Shown here piece after piece: positions 24,982 through 33,324 of a stretch of DNA of 40,073 bases. Positions within the stretch are counted from its first letter, which is position 1, and every line of letters starts with the position of its first letter. The notes beneath the pieces are model-generated. The model made no database searches. It had not been told where the DNA came from and worked only from the letters and a program-made list of their open reading frames with translations. This stretch comes from URNF01 sp045543675 (GTDB taxonomy: Bacteria; Bacillota; Clostridia; Oscillospirales; Acutalibacteraceae): assembly GCA_045543675.1 (NCBI GenBank), contig JAZPXM010000049.1:1-40073 (forward strand), written 5' to 3'. Position numbers and translations under genes: made by a program.

Positions 24982-26436
24982 ATGTTTTCGCAGGATGAGC
25001 CGATTCAGGTTACCTTAAAATCCGTGTACGATATTCCCCGCCCGGATGTTTCGTTTGCGGTCGCCACCAATATGCGTAAAAAAACACCGCATTGTTTCCG
25101 TTTGAACGTTTGTGGGGATAAAGCAACCATGACGGTGGACAACGTTCCCGAAAGTCGTGCAACGTCGTGTTTTCCGCAAAAGTTACACGGCGTATTTTCC
25201 TTAGCATCTAACGGCACCGCGTCCGAGTCGGGCGCTTTCCGTTACCTACGGTTGACGGCAAACGGTGAAACGCTGTTGGATCTGGATTTCACCAAAATGC
25301 AATCGGTAGATGAGTTGGAAACATACTTTACCTGTTACTATTTCGAAACGATTGCCAAGGATGCCAAGGGGCTTACCGCACCTATCGGCAAATTTTGGTC
25401 GTTCAACGAAAACGGACATCTGGTATGCAGTATCCCCAGTAAAGGGCGGGTGGCATTTGCCGTCGGCGGCCCCTATGCCCTGCTCACGGTTAAACATCCG
25501 CCGCTGGATGATTTCGAAACAGAAGTCGGTTTTGAACAAAGTTGGCGTATATACGGTATCGTATTCGGTTGTGACAAGCAACGGTTTCCTTTTTATGATA
25601 TGGTTGACCGCACATATCCCGTCAGCGTGCAAGGCGGCTTGGCATTTGCCAATGCGCACAACGGTGGCTGTTACGTATACGGCAACGTCACAAACCCCTA
25701 CCCCGAGTCGTATATCCCCCGTACGGCTTTCTCCTGTCCGCAGGTAGAGCGGCTGTTCCTTTCCACAGAAGAAACAACCTTACCTCTGCACACGCTTACC
25801 TACCACTACAACGACCACATGACCTATGATTTCGGTACACACGTTATCAAAGCGCAGGAAGGTGCTGTTTTATATCTGCCGCCAAACAAACCTTGTCGTT
25901 TGCGCGGTAAAGACGATCATATCATTCGTATAGAATTTGAATGTGATCGAACGTTTGCACCGCAACAATTCACATTAAAACAACCCGATCTTGTAAAAAG
26001 TTTGTTCCGTGAGTTGGATAATATCTGGCACAGTAATCTACCCAACAGAAACTACCGCGCTTTATCCGTTTTCTATCGTATTTTGTCCGAACTTTCGCGT
26101 CCTATATTCAACATACACAACGACATCGTCCGCGCAATCCTGCTTTTTATACACAACCATTTCAGCGAACCCACCCTGACAATAAAAGCCATTGCAGACG
26201 CTTTGAATATCAGCGAATCCCATTTGTATCAATCATTCCACGATGCATGCGGTATGACGCCCAAGGAATATATTTTGAGTTTCCGCATACAGCACGCTTG
26301 CACTCTGCTTAAAACAGGAAAATACAAAGTGTATGAAGTGGCGGAAAAAAGCGGATTTTCGGATACAAAATATTTTATGACTGTTTTTAAGAAAAAGATG
26401 GGAGTTTCACCGAAAAAATATGCTTTGTCTGTATAA
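24982..26436 (+). CDS. AraC-family regulator with an unusual N-terminal domain
   Basis: The 484-residue protein ends in an AraC DNA-binding domain of two helix-turn-helix motifs (about 383-484, LTIKAIADALNISESHLYQS and VAEKSGFSDTKYFMTVFKKK). Before it lies a cupin-like stretch (about 268-345, EGAVLYLPPNKPCR). The first 250 residues are not a standard AraC sensor. Residues about 30-95 (LNVCGDKATMTVDN, LRLTANGETLLDLD) and 95-200 (SVDELETYFTCYYF, PPLDDFETEVGFEQ) follow the same order of motifs as the repeats in the divergent giant protein. It has no signal peptide, so it acts in the cytoplasm. Start has AAGGGGG upstream. It probably controls the divergent gene, by position and shared promoter region. 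Confidence 0.9.
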   Translation: MFSQDEPIQVTLKSVYDIPRPDVSFAVATNMRKKTPHCFRLNVCGDKATMTVDNVPESRATSCFPQKLHGVFSLASNGTASESGAFRYLRLTANGETLLDLDFTKMQSVDELETYFTCYYFETIAKDAKGLTAPIGKFWSFNENGHLVCSIPSKGRVAFAVGGPYALLTVKHPPLDDFETEVGFEQSWRIYGIVFGCDKQRFPFYDMVDRTYPVSVQGGLAFANAHNGGCYVYGNVTNPYPESYIPRTAFSCPQVERLFLSTEETTLPLHTLTYHYNDHMTYDFGTHVIKAQEGAVLYLPPNKPCRLRGKDDHIIRIEFECDRTFAPQQFTLKQPDLVKSLFRELDNIWHSNLPNRNYRALSVFYRILSELSRPIFNIHNDIVRAILLFIHNHFSEPTLTIKAIADALNISESHLYQSFHDACGMTPKEYILSFRIQHACTLLKTGKYKVYEVAEKSGFSDTKYFMTVFKKKMGVSPKKYALSV

Positions 26437-26439
26437 AAA

Positions 26440-26475
26440 ACGGGTGACATCTTTTTCGGATGTCACCCGTTTTTC
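26440..26475. terminator. bidirectional terminator between the regulator and the DUF5662 gene
   Basis: ACGGGTGACATC and GATGTCACCCGT form a 12-bp perfect stem with a TTTTTCG loop, with A run upstream and T run downstream. It ends the convergent genes at 26436 and 26495. Confidence 0.9.
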
Positions 26476-26494
26476 AAGAGAACGTATTCGCTTT

Positions 26495-27031
26495 TCACCG
26501 CTTATTTTTCTTGGTCATTTCACGCAAATATTTAAAAGTGACTTTTTCCCCTTTGTCTGCCAGCATTTGTAGGATATACTCCAATTTTTCGGACGTTTCG
26601 GGATGAATAACACGGGTAGGTTTACCGCGTAAAAAGTACTCCAACGGGAAACGGTCGGTATAATTTTCTTTAGCGTAAATCTTGCTTGCCGCAATGCGGT
26701 CACACGCCATCTCGACCAAAAACACATCCGGCATCGGCAACGGTCGCATCCGTTTGGTGTCGGGATCATAGTCGGTCCAATACTCAAAATGATGACGGTT
26801 TCTGCCTTTATGGTGCATCCACGCTTTAGAATAGCCGTATGTTCTTCTTTCCGTTTCGTTGGGACTGCGGGTGCCGTCGGTATAAAACCGTGCGCCTACC
26901 CAAAATTCGGCAGGAGAATATTTGGATAGGTCATGGGTAAGACCGCGCCATACAATACCTGCTTTGATACAATGTTGCAACACTTTATGACGGTGTGCTG
27001 TCACCGTACGGAAATGCCCCCAAAAATTCAT
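26495..27031 (-). CDS. DUF5662 family protein
   Basis: A 178-residue soluble protein recognisable as DUF5662. It has an N-terminal FRTVTAHRHKV, then GLTHDLSKYSPAEFW, and later AWMHHKGRNRHHFEYW. The spread of histidines and the H-D pair is consistent with a metal-binding helical fold, somewhat like HD-domain hydrolases, but no activity is established in what I know. It is preceded by a strong promoter and GGGGG ribosome site. It stands alone, convergent with the regulator and divergent from glnA. The family call is good and the function is unknown. These proteins are common in clostridia and phages. Confidence 0.85.
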   Translation of the reverse strand: MNFWGHFRTVTAHRHKVLQHCIKAGIVWRGLTHDLSKYSPAEFWVGARFYTDGTRSPNETERRTYGYSKAWMHHKGRNRHHFEYWTDYDPDTKRMRPLPMPDVFLVEMACDRIAASKIYAKENYTDRFPLEYFLRGKPTRVIHPETSEKLEYILQMLADKGEKVTFKYLREMTKKNKR

Positions 27032-27067
27032 ACCGTATCCCCCGCTTCATCATACATCGTTCTTTTC

Positions 27068-27097
27068 ATTATATCCTACCGTAGCAGTAAATGTCAA
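27068..27097 (-). promoter_or_regulatory. promoter of the DUF5662 gene
   Basis: On the minus strand TTGACA (27097-27092), 18 bases, TATAAT (27073-27068). Both hexamers are perfect consensus. Confidence 0.8.
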
Positions 27098-27121
27098 CGG
27101 GAAAGACATTTTGAAAACACC

Positions 27122-27150
27122 TTGACAATCATACGGTACAACAGTATAAT
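27122..27150 (+). promoter_or_regulatory. promoter of glutamine synthetase III
   Basis: TTGACA (27122-27127), 17 bases, TATAAT (27145-27150), both perfect consensus at ideal spacing. It lies about 35 bases before the ribosome site AAGGAG. Confidence 0.85.
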
Positions 27151-27192
27151 CGTCTGTGTATAGGCAATTTTAGGCAAGGAGAGATATCGTCT

Positions 27193-29286
27193 ATGAGTAC
27201 AGTTCCCGAAATTTTCGGTACTATGGTGTTTAACGATACGGTTATGCGTGAGCGTTTACCCGCTGACACGTATAAAACGTTGCGTCGTACCATCGAACTC
27301 GGCAAGCATTTGGACCCTGCGATTGCAGGTATTGTTGCAAGTGCTATGAAAGATTGGGCATTGGAAAAGGGTGCCACCCATTACACCCATTGGTTCCAGC
27401 CGCTTACCGGCGTTACTGCGGAAAAACACGACAGCTTTGTAACTGCCAGCGGTGACAGCGGTGTTATTATGGAGTTTTCGGGAAAAGAATTGGTCAAAGG
27501 CGAATCGGATGCTTCCAGTTTCCCGTCAGGCGGCTTGCGCGCCACCTTTGAAGCACGCGGTTATACCGCTTGGGACCCATCCTCCTATGCGTTTATCAAA
27601 GATAACACCTTGTGCATTCCTACCTGTTTTTGCTCGTACGGTGGAGAAGCCTTGGACAAGAAAACGCCGCTGTTACGCTCAATGGAAGCGATCAACAAAC
27701 AAGCACTCCGCCTTTTAAAACTGTTCGGTCATGACGATGTGCGTATGGTACGTACCACACTCGGTGCAGAGCAGGAATATTTTCTCATCCCCGAAGAACT
27801 GTTTGACAAACGCCACGACCTTATTTTCACAGGACGCACCTTATTCGGTGCGAAACCGCCTAAAGGGCAGGAATTGGAAGACCACTACTTTGGCGCTATT
27901 AAATCCCGCGTTTCCGCGTATATGCGGGATGTGGATGAAGAACTTTGGAAACTCGGTATTCTCTCCAAGACCGAACACAACGAGGCGGCGCCTTCGCAGC
28001 ACGAATTGGCGCCTATCTTTACCACTACCAATATTGCCGCTGACCATAATCAGCTCACAATGGAGATCATGAAAAAGGTTGCACAGCAGCACGGTCTGGT
28101 GTGTCTGTTACACGAAAAACCTTTTGCGGGTGTAAACGGCAGCGGCAAACACAACAACTGGTCCATTTCCACCGACACGGGTATCAATCTCTTAGAGCCC
28201 GGCGACACACCGCACGAAAATGCGCAATTTTTACTGTTCCTTTGCGCTGTCTTACGCGCGGTGGACAAGCATCAGGATCTACTCCGCATTTCTGTAGCGG
28301 GTGCAGGCAACGACCACCGTTTAGGCGCAAGCGAAGCGCCCCCTGCCATCGTATCTATCTTTCTTGGTGATGAGCTTACCGAAATTTTAGATGCGCTTGA
28401 GCAAGGTAACGCATACGACGTAAAAGAGCAGACCATTATGAAGGTCGGCGTACATATTCTCCCCCGTTTTCCGAAAGATAACACCGACCGCAACCGCACC
28501 TCGCCGCTTGCTTTTACGGGTAACAAATTCGAATTCCGTATGCCCGGCTCATCCCAGTCGGTTGCAGATCCCAACACCGTTTTAAACACAGCGGTAGCAG
28601 AATCGTTGGATGATTTTTCCTGCGTATTGGAAGAAGCGGAAGATTTCAACACCGCCGTACACAATCTTATCGTTCGGGTATTGAAAGACCACAAGCGCAT
28701 TATTTTCAACGGGAACGGCTATGACGATGCGTGGGTAACCGAAGCGGATAAACGCGGATTGTTAAATCTGCGTTCTACCACGCAAGCGCTGCCGTATCTC
28801 ATTTCCGAAGAAAATATAGCTTTCTACGAAAAGTACAAAGTCTACACCCGTTCGGAGTTGGTTTCCCGTCACGAAATTTTGATGGAAAACTATGCGAAGA
28901 TACTGCATATTGAGGCGCAGACTATGTTGGATATGGCAAGGCGGGAAATCTTCCCTGCTGTCGAAAAATACCAAAGCGATCTGTGTGAAACTGCATTGCG
29001 TAAAAAGCAGGTATTGCCAAACGCTTGTGTAACGGTCGAAGAAAAGTTGGTTGCAGAACTGTCCGCATTGTCCTGCAGTTTCTACGAAAAGACGGAAACA
29101 TTGGCAGACGCTTTACAGACCGTCAAAACCCTAAAAGATACGGTCAGCATTGCCCAGTTTTACGGCAACACCGTATTCCCTGCCATGCAAGCGATGCGCG
29201 CAGATGCAGATAAAATGGAAGAAAAAACCGGAAAAGGTTACTGGCCTTTCCCATCTTACAGTGATTTGCTGTTCGGCGTACGATAA
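27193..29286 (+). CDS. glnN: glutamine synthetase type III
   Basis: This enzyme makes glutamine from glutamate, ammonia and ATP. At 697 residues it is the long type III form (about 700 residues), not type I (about 450). It has FGTMVFNDTVMRERLP at the N-terminus, HWFQPLTG, EFSGKELVKGESDASSFPSG, and the active-site region GAEQEYFLIP. NEAAPSQHELAPIF and EKPFAGVNGSGKHNNWS follow, then RNRTSPLAFTGNKFEFR. The C-terminal ~170 residues are helical. Its very strong promoter and single-gene unit, with terminator at 29294-29323, suggest high expression. No PII or amtB neighbour is seen. Confidence 0.97.
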   Translation: MSTVPEIFGTMVFNDTVMRERLPADTYKTLRRTIELGKHLDPAIAGIVASAMKDWALEKGATHYTHWFQPLTGVTAEKHDSFVTASGDSGVIMEFSGKELVKGESDASSFPSGGLRATFEARGYTAWDPSSYAFIKDNTLCIPTCFCSYGGEALDKKTPLLRSMEAINKQALRLLKLFGHDDVRMVRTTLGAEQEYFLIPEELFDKRHDLIFTGRTLFGAKPPKGQELEDHYFGAIKSRVSAYMRDVDEELWKLGILSKTEHNEAAPSQHELAPIFTTTNIAADHNQLTMEIMKKVAQQHGLVCLLHEKPFAGVNGSGKHNNWSISTDTGINLLEPGDTPHENAQFLLFLCAVLRAVDKHQDLLRISVAGAGNDHRLGASEAPPAIVSIFLGDELTEILDALEQGNAYDVKEQTIMKVGVHILPRFPKDNTDRNRTSPLAFTGNKFEFRMPGSSQSVADPNTVLNTAVAESLDDFSCVLEEAEDFNTAVHNLIVRVLKDHKRIIFNGNGYDDAWVTEADKRGLLNLRSTTQALPYLISEENIAFYEKYKVYTRSELVSRHEILMENYAKILHIEAQTMLDMARREIFPAVEKYQSDLCETALRKKQVLPNACVTVEEKLVAELSALSCSFYEKTETLADALQTVKTLKDTVSIAQFYGNTVFPAMQAMRADADKMEEKTGKGYWPFPSYSDLLFGVR

Positions 29287-29293
29287 ATTTCAT

Positions 29294-29323
29294 AAAAAAG
29301 GCGTACATCAGTACGCCTTTTTT
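29294..29323 (+). terminator. terminator after glutamine synthetase III
   Basis: AAAAAAGGCGTAC, loop ATCA, GTACGCCTTTTTT, a 13-bp stem including its A/T tails. The next gene starts 18 bases later, so it must have read-through or a promoter I cannot see. Confidence 0.9.
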
Positions 29324-29341
29324 CACGGGTGAAAGATTCTT

Positions 29342-30229
29342 ATGTTTAATAAATGGTTTCAAAAACACACAGAAAGATTAGACGGTAAACTGGTTGCTGT
29401 TTCGGGTGCAACAGGCGGTATCGGACAACAGCTATGCCGTCATTTGGTGCGGTTAGGGGCATCGCTTATCCTACTTGACCGTAACAAAACGCGTTCCTTA
29501 GCGTTAGCGGATCGTCTGCGTGCGGAATTCGGTGATGTTCGTATCACACATATTACCGTAGATATGGCGGACGTTCTTTCTGTGAAAGACGCGGCTAAAC
29601 AGTTACAACAACTGCCTATAGACATACTGATACACAATGCAGGGGCATACAGTATTCCGCGTTATAAAACCGCCATAGACGTTGACAACGTTTTTCAAAT
29701 CAACTTTGTTTCTCCCTACTTTCTGACCGTAGAATTATTGCCGCTTTTGCGAAAACGGCAAGGAAAAGTGGTTGCCGTTGCCAGTATTGCGCATCGCTAT
29801 TCCAAAACTGACCCCGACGACCCCGATTTTTCCACCAGAAAAGCTGCAAGCAAAGTATACGGTAATGCCAAAAGACATTTGATGCTGTCTTTATATGAAC
29901 TGTTCAAGACGGAAAAAGAAGTATCTTTATCTGTGGTACATCCCGGCATTACCTTTACCAACATTACCGCACACTACCCCAAATGGTTGTTCGCTGTTAT
30001 CAAACACCCTATGAAAATCATCTTTATGCGCCCTGCACACGCAGCTCTCAGTATTGTTAAAGGCGTATTTTCCGAATGCGGATATTTAGAATGGATAGGT
30101 CCTGCCCTGTTTGACGTATGGGGCTTTCCGAAAAGAAAACGATTACGCGGTTTCTCTTCGGCAGAATGTCACCGCGTTGCAAAGACGGCGATAAAAACCG
30201 CACAACGTATGAAGGAGTATGTGAAATGA
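29342..30229 (+). CDS. short-chain dehydrogenase/reductase (SDR)
   Basis: The 295-residue protein has the Rossmann glycine motif GATGGIGQQL near residue 20, a DRNK nucleotide-binding stretch, the NAG motif (LIHNAGAYS) and the YxxxK catalytic pair in KVYGNAK. The segment VVAVASIAHRYSKTDP resembles the retinol dehydrogenase/protochlorophyllide reductase-like SDR branch. Substrate cannot be told. The C-terminus is basic and may touch the membrane. The ribosome site is weak (GGTGAAAG) and the start is close to the glnN terminator. Its stop overlaps the start of the metallophosphoesterase (ATGA), so the two are translationally coupled. Confidence 0.9.
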   Translation: MFNKWFQKHTERLDGKLVAVSGATGGIGQQLCRHLVRLGASLILLDRNKTRSLALADRLRAEFGDVRITHITVDMADVLSVKDAAKQLQQLPIDILIHNAGAYSIPRYKTAIDVDNVFQINFVSPYFLTVELLPLLRKRQGKVVAVASIAHRYSKTDPDDPDFSTRKAASKVYGNAKRHLMLSLYELFKTEKEVSLSVVHPGITFTNITAHYPKWLFAVIKHPMKIIFMRPAHAALSIVKGVFSECGYLEWIGPALFDVWGFPKRKRLRGFSSAECHRVAKTAIKTAQRMKEYVK

Positions 30230-31017
30230 CAACACCACTTGCTGTTATCAAGAAATGTATTCGTGGTATTGCCACCCCATTTTTTCAGTTACGGCGCAAA
30301 TTACCCATAGATATCGAAGAAATAACTGTAAAGTCAAAATGCTTGACAGACGGACTTAACGGTTGCCGTTTAGCAGTTATTGCAGATCTGCATCTGCCGG
30401 ACAATATTGTAGATATTGACGTTTTGCTTACAGCATTACGGGAGGCACATCTTGACGGTATCCTGTTAGCCGGGGACCTCATTAACCGCTACAATCTGCA
30501 ATTACCCGCTGAAACAGCTGCTTTTTTGAACGCGATATCGGCAATCGCCCCCACCTTTGCGATTGCGGGTAATCACGAGATCCTTTCAGATCATCTGACT
30601 ACCTATCAAGATGTATTGAAGAATGCAAACATTGCCTTTCTCTGCGACCGACACGCCCCTTTGTGTTGTAAAGGTGAGAGTCTTTACATTTACGGTGTAT
30701 GCGACACTGAAAAAGAGTTGCCGAAAAAATTGCCGCAACCTGCTGTTTTGCTGATCCACAACCCCGAACATGCGGTGAAGGCGTGTGAAAACGGTTTTAT
30801 ATGTGCTGTATGCGGACACGCACACGGCGGGCAGGTACGTTTTGGCAAACGTGGGTTGTTTGCACCCGGTCAAGGGTTGTTTCCGCGCTATATCAGCGGC
30901 TGTTATGTGATAGACGCCTTTCCCATTATTGTCAGTCGCGGTTTAGGAGACAGTTCTCTGCCGATACGTATCCACAACCGGCCGCATTTACCTATTATCA
31001 CCCTTTTATGCGAATGA
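30226..31017 (+). CDS. metallophosphoesterase (calcineurin-like)
   Basis: A 263-residue enzyme of the calcineurin-like family. Metal-binding motifs are in order: ADLHLP (D-x-H), GDLINR, GNHE, HNPEH and CGHAHGGQ. The family is related to YaeI/YkuE-type enzymes, several of which act on lipid phosphates, and the N-terminal basic and hydrophobic stretch would fit association with the membrane. The frame is open from 30118, but ATG 30226 has AAGGAG eight bases upstream and forms an ATGA overlap with the SDR stop. The pair may act in one lipid or cell-envelope pathway; this is inference. Confidence 0.9.
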   Translation: MTTPLAVIKKCIRGIATPFFQLRRKLPIDIEEITVKSKCLTDGLNGCRLAVIADLHLPDNIVDIDVLLTALREAHLDGILLAGDLINRYNLQLPAETAAFLNAISAIAPTFAIAGNHEILSDHLTTYQDVLKNANIAFLCDRHAPLCCKGESLYIYGVCDTEKELPKKLPQPAVLLIHNPEHAVKACENGFICAVCGHAHGGQVRFGKRGLFAPGQGLFPRYISGCYVIDAFPIIVSRGLGDSSLPIRIHNRPHLPIITLLCE

Positions 31018-31063
31018 ATATGTATAATTATTATATATTTATATAAAAAGTTACAGATTTCTA

Positions 31064-31093
31064 TTGACAATATCCCATTTTTTGTCTTATAAT
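31064..31093 (+). promoter_or_regulatory. promoter of the Liv transporter operon
   Basis: TTGACA (31064-31069), 18 bases, TATAAT (31088-31093). Both hexamers are perfect. It lies about 90 bases before the livJ start. Confidence 0.8.
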
Positions 31094-31186
31094 GGCAACA
31101 TACTTTTCGCAAAACACGCGCAAAAGTATGCTTTACATTTTAACGGTGTAAAGTCGGAAACAAATTTCCTAAAAGGAGAGTTAAAA

Positions 31187-32302
31187 ATGAAAAAAATGGT
31201 AAAAATCGCTGCTATCGTATTAGCAGTAGCCATGCTCGCGACCTGTTTCGTGGGTTGTGGCGAAAAGAAAGCCGAAGAATTCTTCATCGGCTCTACCGGC
31301 CCCTTGACCGGCGATGCTTCTTCCTACGGCAACTCCGTTAACAACGGTGCAAAACTTGCTATTGAAGAAATCAACGCCAAAGGCGGTCTCAACGGCATCA
31401 CTTTCAAATTCGAAATGAAAGACGACAAAGCGACCGCTGAAGATGCTGCTACCGGTTACGACGCTTTAATGGACGCCGGCATGCAGATTTCCATCGGTAG
31501 TGTTACTTCCGGTTCTTGCGAATCTTTCGCTTCGAAATCGGTTGCTGACAATCTGTTCTTCATCACCCCCTCCGCTTCCGCAGCTAACGTTATTGAAAAC
31601 CGTCCCAACGCTTTCCGCGTTTGCTTCGGTGACCCCGACCAGGGTACTCTCGCTGCTGAAAAGCTGATTGCCGAATACAAAAACATCGGCGCTATCTATG
31701 ATACCAGCGATCCCTATTCTTCCGGTATCTACGCTGCGTTCAAAGCTGAAATGGCGGCGAAAAACGTTACTTACAAAGAACAGACCTTTGACAAAGAAAA
31801 CAACAAAGACTTCTCCACTCAGGTAGAAGCGCTCAAAGATTGCGACGTTATCTTCTTGCCCATCTACTACACCGAAGCCGGCCTTATCGCCAAAACCTGT
31901 GTAGCTAAGGGCTGCAAAGCATTCTTGTTCGGTTGTGACGGTCTTGACGGCGTTGCTGCCCAGATCGACGACACTGTTACCAACAAGATCTCCTACATCA
32001 CTCCCTTCGACGTAAACAGCACTGCTGATGTGCCCAAGCACTTCGTTGACACCTACAAGGCAAAATACAACGAAACGCCCGACCAGTTTGCTGCTGACGG
32101 TTATGATGCTATCTACGCTATCTATGAAGCGATGAAAGCTGCTAACATCGACGATGCTTCCATCGAAGCGAGCGAACTGTGCGAAGCTGTGAAAAAAGCG
32201 ATCACCGCCGACTCCTTCAAACTGGACGGCGCTACCGGTGAGATGTCTTGGGACGCTACCGGCGCTTGCACCAAAGTACCGCAGATTGTTGCTGTAAACT
32301 AA
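31187..32302 (+). CDS. livJ: branched-chain amino-acid ABC transporter substrate-binding lipoprotein
   Basis: This protein captures the substrate outside the cell for the LivHMGF transporter. Its 371 residues start with a basic N-terminus and a hydrophobic stretch ending in the lipobox FVGC, so C24 would be lipidated and anchor it to the membrane. The periplasmic-binding type 1 fold follows (FFIGSTGPLTGDASSYGNSV, SASAANVIENRPNAFRVC, FAADGYDAIYAIYEAM). Start at 31187 has AAAAGGAG upstream; the frame is open from 31064, but that part is the promoter. Codons are strongly biased (GCT, ATC, AAA), unlike neighbouring genes, which suggests high expression. A hairpin at 32318-32348 separates it from livH. 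Confidence 0.95.
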   Translation: MKKMVKIAAIVLAVAMLATCFVGCGEKKAEEFFIGSTGPLTGDASSYGNSVNNGAKLAIEEINAKGGLNGITFKFEMKDDKATAEDAATGYDALMDAGMQISIGSVTSGSCESFASKSVADNLFFITPSASAANVIENRPNAFRVCFGDPDQGTLAAEKLIAEYKNIGAIYDTSDPYSSGIYAAFKAEMAAKNVTYKEQTFDKENNKDFSTQVEALKDCDVIFLPIYYTEAGLIAKTCVAKGCKAFLFGCDGLDGVAAQIDDTVTNKISYITPFDVNSTADVPKHFVDTYKAKYNETPDQFAADGYDAIYAIYEAMKAANIDDASIEASELCEAVKKAITADSFKLDGATGEMSWDATGACTKVPQIVAVN

Positions 32303-32317
32303 GCATTTGTTTCGGTG

Positions 32318-32353
32318 GTCTGACAGGGAGTCACTCTCCCTGTCAGACTATTT
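32318..32353 (+). terminator. partial terminator/stabilising hairpin between livJ and livH
   Basis: GTCTGACAGGGAG and CTCCCTGTCAGAC form a 13-bp perfect stem with loop TCACT. Only a broken T tract follows (TATTTGTCTTTTT). Such hairpins usually let binding protein be made in excess over the permease. Confidence 0.7.
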
Positions 32354-32418
32354 GTCTTTTTGCCCGTTGTTGTTTGTGTAAATACCCCCTTGAAATACCG
32401 CTCGTAAGGAGTGCAATT

Positions 32419-33318
32419 ATGAGTACGATTTTACAAATGATGGGTGCGATTTTGGACGGTTTAAGTCTCGGCGCTATCTATGCGCTTATCGCACTCGGTT
32501 ACACCATGGTGTACGGCATCGCTAAAATGCTGAACTTCGCACACGGTGACATTATTATGGTAGGTGCCTACATCGTTTTGGTAACGGTGGGACTGATCGC
32601 CAATCCGCTTATTGCTATTGCGGTCGCCATTGTCCTTGCCATTATCTTATGTTCTTTGACAGGCGTTATTGTTGAAAAACTTGCCTACAAACCGTTGCGT
32701 ACCGCTTCTCCCCTTGCTGTTCTGATTACCGCTATCGGTGTCAGTTATTTCCTGCAAGGCATAGCGCAGTTGATTTTCGGTTCCAAGTCCAGACCGATTA
32801 CACTGCCTTCTTTTGGTACCATTACTTTATTTGGAAAATTCCAGGTGGGTGTCAACACCATCATCACCCTTGTTGTGGGTGCTTTGATCATGGTTGCCCT
32901 GACTGTTTTTGTTAAAACTACCCGTACAGGTCGTGCGATGCTCGCTGTATCCGAAGACAAAGGTGCTGCGCAGTTGATGGGTGTCAATGTCAACCGCATT
33001 ATTATGATCACCTTTGCTATCGGTTCTGCACTCGCCGCTTGTGCCAGTTTTTTCTATCTTATCCAGATTCCGTCGGTAAGCCCCACTTTGGGCGCTATGC
33101 CCGGTATTAAAGCGTTTGCTGCCGCAGTTATCGGCGGTATCGGCTCTATTCCCGGCGCCATGATCGGCGGTGTGTTACTGGGTCTGGTAGAAAAAATATG
33201 CGCCAGCATCCCCGTGCTGAGTCCGTATACCACTGCTATTGAGTTCAGCTTGTTGATCTTGATCCTTTTGGTCAAACCCATCGGCTTACTCGGTAAGCGC
33301 AGAAGAGAGAAGGTGTGA
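32419..33318 (+). CDS. livH: branched-chain amino-acid ABC transporter permease
   Basis: One of two membrane subunits of the transporter. The 299 residues contain about eight hydrophobic segments and the LivH signature GLSLGAIYALIALGYTMVYG followed by KMLNFAHGDIIMVGAY. The cytoplasmic loop TGRAMLAVSEDKGAAQLMGV is the ABC-contact (EAA-like) segment. The start at 32419 has TAAGGAG eight bases before it; the longer in-frame extension to 32248 lies in livJ and across the hairpin. livM follows after 6 bases. Confidence 0.95.
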   Translation: MSTILQMMGAILDGLSLGAIYALIALGYTMVYGIAKMLNFAHGDIIMVGAYIVLVTVGLIANPLIAIAVAIVLAIILCSLTGVIVEKLAYKPLRTASPLAVLITAIGVSYFLQGIAQLIFGSKSRPITLPSFGTITLFGKFQVGVNTIITLVVGALIMVALTVFVKTTRTGRAMLAVSEDKGAAQLMGVNVNRIIMITFAIGSALAACASFFYLIQIPSVSPTLGAMPGIKAFAAAVIGGIGSIPGAMIGGVLLGLVEKICASIPVLSPYTTAIEFSLLILILLVKPIGLLGKRRREKV

Positions 33319-33324
33319 TGAAAA

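Noticed and set aside
32248..32418. 57-codon upstream extension of livH
   Set aside because: It overlaps the end of livJ and the intercistronic hairpin; AAGGAG before 32419 marks the real start.
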